Assembly (NCBI GenBank): GCA_019634635.1
Contig: JAHCBB010000003.1
Span: forward strand, 62,001 to 126,000
DNA: 64,000 nt
Source: Verrucomicrobiia bacterium
GTDB taxonomy: Bacteria; Verrucomicrobiota; Verrucomicrobiia; Limisphaerales; UBA9464
Direction: 5' to 3'
A program made the translations under genes and the position numbers. The notes beneath the pieces are model-generated. The model did not search any database. It was given only the letters and a program-made list of their open reading frames with translations, and was not told where the DNA came from. Positions within the stretch are counted from its first letter, which is position 1. The number at the start of each line of letters is the position of its first letter. Below, piece by piece: positions 62,870-64,000 of this stretch.

Positions 62870-64000
62870 CTACCACGTCAGTTCCTCGCGAAGGACACCC
62901 GGGACGCGGACCGGGACGCGGAGTTCGCCATGGAAGATTTCGGGACGTCCATCTCCTTCCAGGTGGAGGAGCAGTTGCTTGCCCACGGTCCAGGTCCCGT
63001 CGGGATTCGCCTCGACGTCGCTGGCGGCGGCGCGAAACCAGATCGGACCGGGGGCGCTTCCGGTGAGGCGCAGGGTGCGCACCAGGGTCATGTCCACCTC
63101 GCCGGGGCGCGGCTCGAAGGACTCCTCCACGGTGACGCCGGAAAACGTGTAGCGGAAAACCGGGCGGCGGCTGGCATCAAAGCGGTAGCCGAGAAACCGG
63201 TAGCCGGCGTCGGCACCGGTTGCCGACGGCCAGGGCGCCGATGGATCGGTCAGCACGGCCAGCGGCGGCCCGTCCGGAAGGGCGATCACATGATCGCCCA
63301 GCGGGGGCTCGAAGCCCACCCCGCGTCCGGCGGCGTGGCGTGCGCCATCCATGAAGCTGCCCTGCCAGATCAACGCCGGGCGGACCGTTCCGGCATCGTA
63401 GGCCAGGTGGACGCGCTCCGGATAGCCGACGGCAATCGCCCTCGATCCGGCGCCCTCGATGAAGTTCCGATAAATCAGGGGCTCGCCCGCCGGCACGAGT
63501 TCCTGGCGTCCGCGGATGAGCCCGGCGGGGACCTCGGCACGGGCACCCGCGGCGAGGTAGGCCCAGAGGGCCCGGATCTGGGCGTCGGTGTCACCACCGA
63601 GAATCGCGTCATTCACCGCCCGTCCATCGGGCCAGAACGTCGGCATGCGCGTGCCCGGACGCAGGGCGGCGGGATCAGGAAGATACCTTCGGAACCAGTC
63701 CCACTCCAGCCGGTGTCCCATGGTGTCGAGTCCAAGGGCTGGGATCCCCAGGGAACCCAACTTGCCGAACGTGTGGCAGGCCACGCAGCCCAGGCCGTCG
63801 TTGCCGACCAGTTTCCAACCCAGTTTCGCATCACGATCGGTCACCGCAGGAGCCCCGGGAGCGTCCGCCCGCCGGTCCACCGCACGCAGTGCCGCCGGAA
63901 GCCCGGAGACTTGCGGGGTACCGAACACGGGCATCCGGGTCGCCATGTACGGACGCACCTTGGACCCCTCGGAAAGCACCTGGGCCAGCCATTCCGGCCG
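62870..64000 (-). CDS. Cytochrome c-domain protein, C-terminal part (runs off right edge)
   Basis: Open through the right edge; the frame continues upstream of the first in-window start codon as RPEWLAQVLSEGSKVRPYMA, so the true start lies outside. One covalent heme site is visible: CVACH, followed by GIPALGLDTMGHRLEWDWFR and RMPTFWPDG, whose methionine is a plausible axial ligand. The second half is a beta-rich domain (IYRNFIEGAGSRAIAVGYPE, VHLAYDAGTVRPALIWQGSF) found in PVC cytochrome/dehydrogenase proteins. It probably receives electrons from the downstream sorbosone-dehydrogenase-like protein (inference from context). Confidence 0.8.
   Translation of the reverse strand, partial: RPEWLAQVLSEGSKVRPYMATRMPVFGTPQVSGLPAALRAVDRRADAPGAPAVTDRDAKLGWKLVGNDGLGCVACHTFGKLGSLGIPALGLDTMGHRLEWDWFRRYLPDPAALRPGTRMPTFWPDGRAVNDAILGGDTDAQIRALWAYLAAGARAEVPAGLIRGRQELVPAGEPLIYRNFIEGAGSRAIAVGYPERVHLAYDAGTVRPALIWQGSFMDGARHAAGRGVGFEPPLGDHVIALPDGPPLAVLTDPSAPWPSATGADAGYRFLGYRFDASRRPVFRYTFSGVTVEESFEPRPGEVDMTLVRTLRLTGSAPGPIWFRAAASDVEANPDGTWTVGKQLLLHLEGDGRPEIFHGELRVPVRVPGVLREELTW

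Overview
The window is high-GC bacterial chromosome, most likely from a Verrucomicrobiota member (Limisphaerales/Pedosphaera-like). The evidence is indirect: a pilin-like protein with the [20 protein letters not shown]-terminus, DUF1080 and sorbosone-dehydrogenase-like secreted proteins beside a cytochrome c, ThuA and DUF6600 proteins, a PEP-CTERM protein, and several very large secreted repeat proteins. No rRNA or single-copy phylogenetic marker fixes the taxonomy. One tRNA gene (Val, CAC) is present. I saw no insertion sequence, transposase, phage gene or CRISPR array.

Layout. 1-2250 (minus): translationally coupled proB-mazG-M29 aminopeptidase. 2366-10039 (plus): a 2557-residue secreted protein made of LVIVD beta-propeller repeats, 15 Ig/cadherin-like repeats and two inserted 'QIG' modules. 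10083-14200 (minus): a 1138-residue protein that I tentatively call PPi-type phosphoenolpyruvate carboxykinase, coupled to a LolD-like ABC ATPase. 14373-16206: a DUF3616 protein and a TIM-barrel isomerase-like protein. 16250-16324: tRNA-Val. 16507-20937: a GH13 plus amylo-1,6-glucosidase fusion. 20948-23024 (minus): glycerate kinase overlapping a XerC-like recombinase, then an AraC regulator.

24590-41434 (plus) is a cell-surface locus: a 2899-residue giant carrying seven exact 339-nt repeats, a gingipain-like C25 cysteine peptidase, a 1490-residue SdrD-B/'QIG' module protein, and a small PEP-CTERM protein with its own promoter, followed by a strong terminator. The giant's C-terminal domain and the peptidase's N-terminal domain look homologous. 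The QIG module recurs in the unlinked giant at 2366.

43174-46440 (minus) is the most unusual operon. It has a GH84 O-GlcNAcase very close to the animal OGA catalytic domain, a separate GNAT gene that resembles the C-terminal (pseudo)HAT domain of the same animal enzyme, and a cellobiose/chitobiose-type PTS EIIC. The halves fused in animals are here two genes sharing 4 bases.

46524-64000 holds ilvE, more secreted and lipoproteins, a beta-helix-like secreted protein, a pilin-like protein overlapping rsgA, an RluE-type pseudouridine synthase, ThuA, a J-domain-like protein, a DoxX-like protein, and a minus-strand cluster of cytochrome c, sorbosone-dehydrogenase-like and two-domain DUF1080 proteins, running off the right edge.

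All functions are inferred from sequence patterns and family knowledge. No database search was run.
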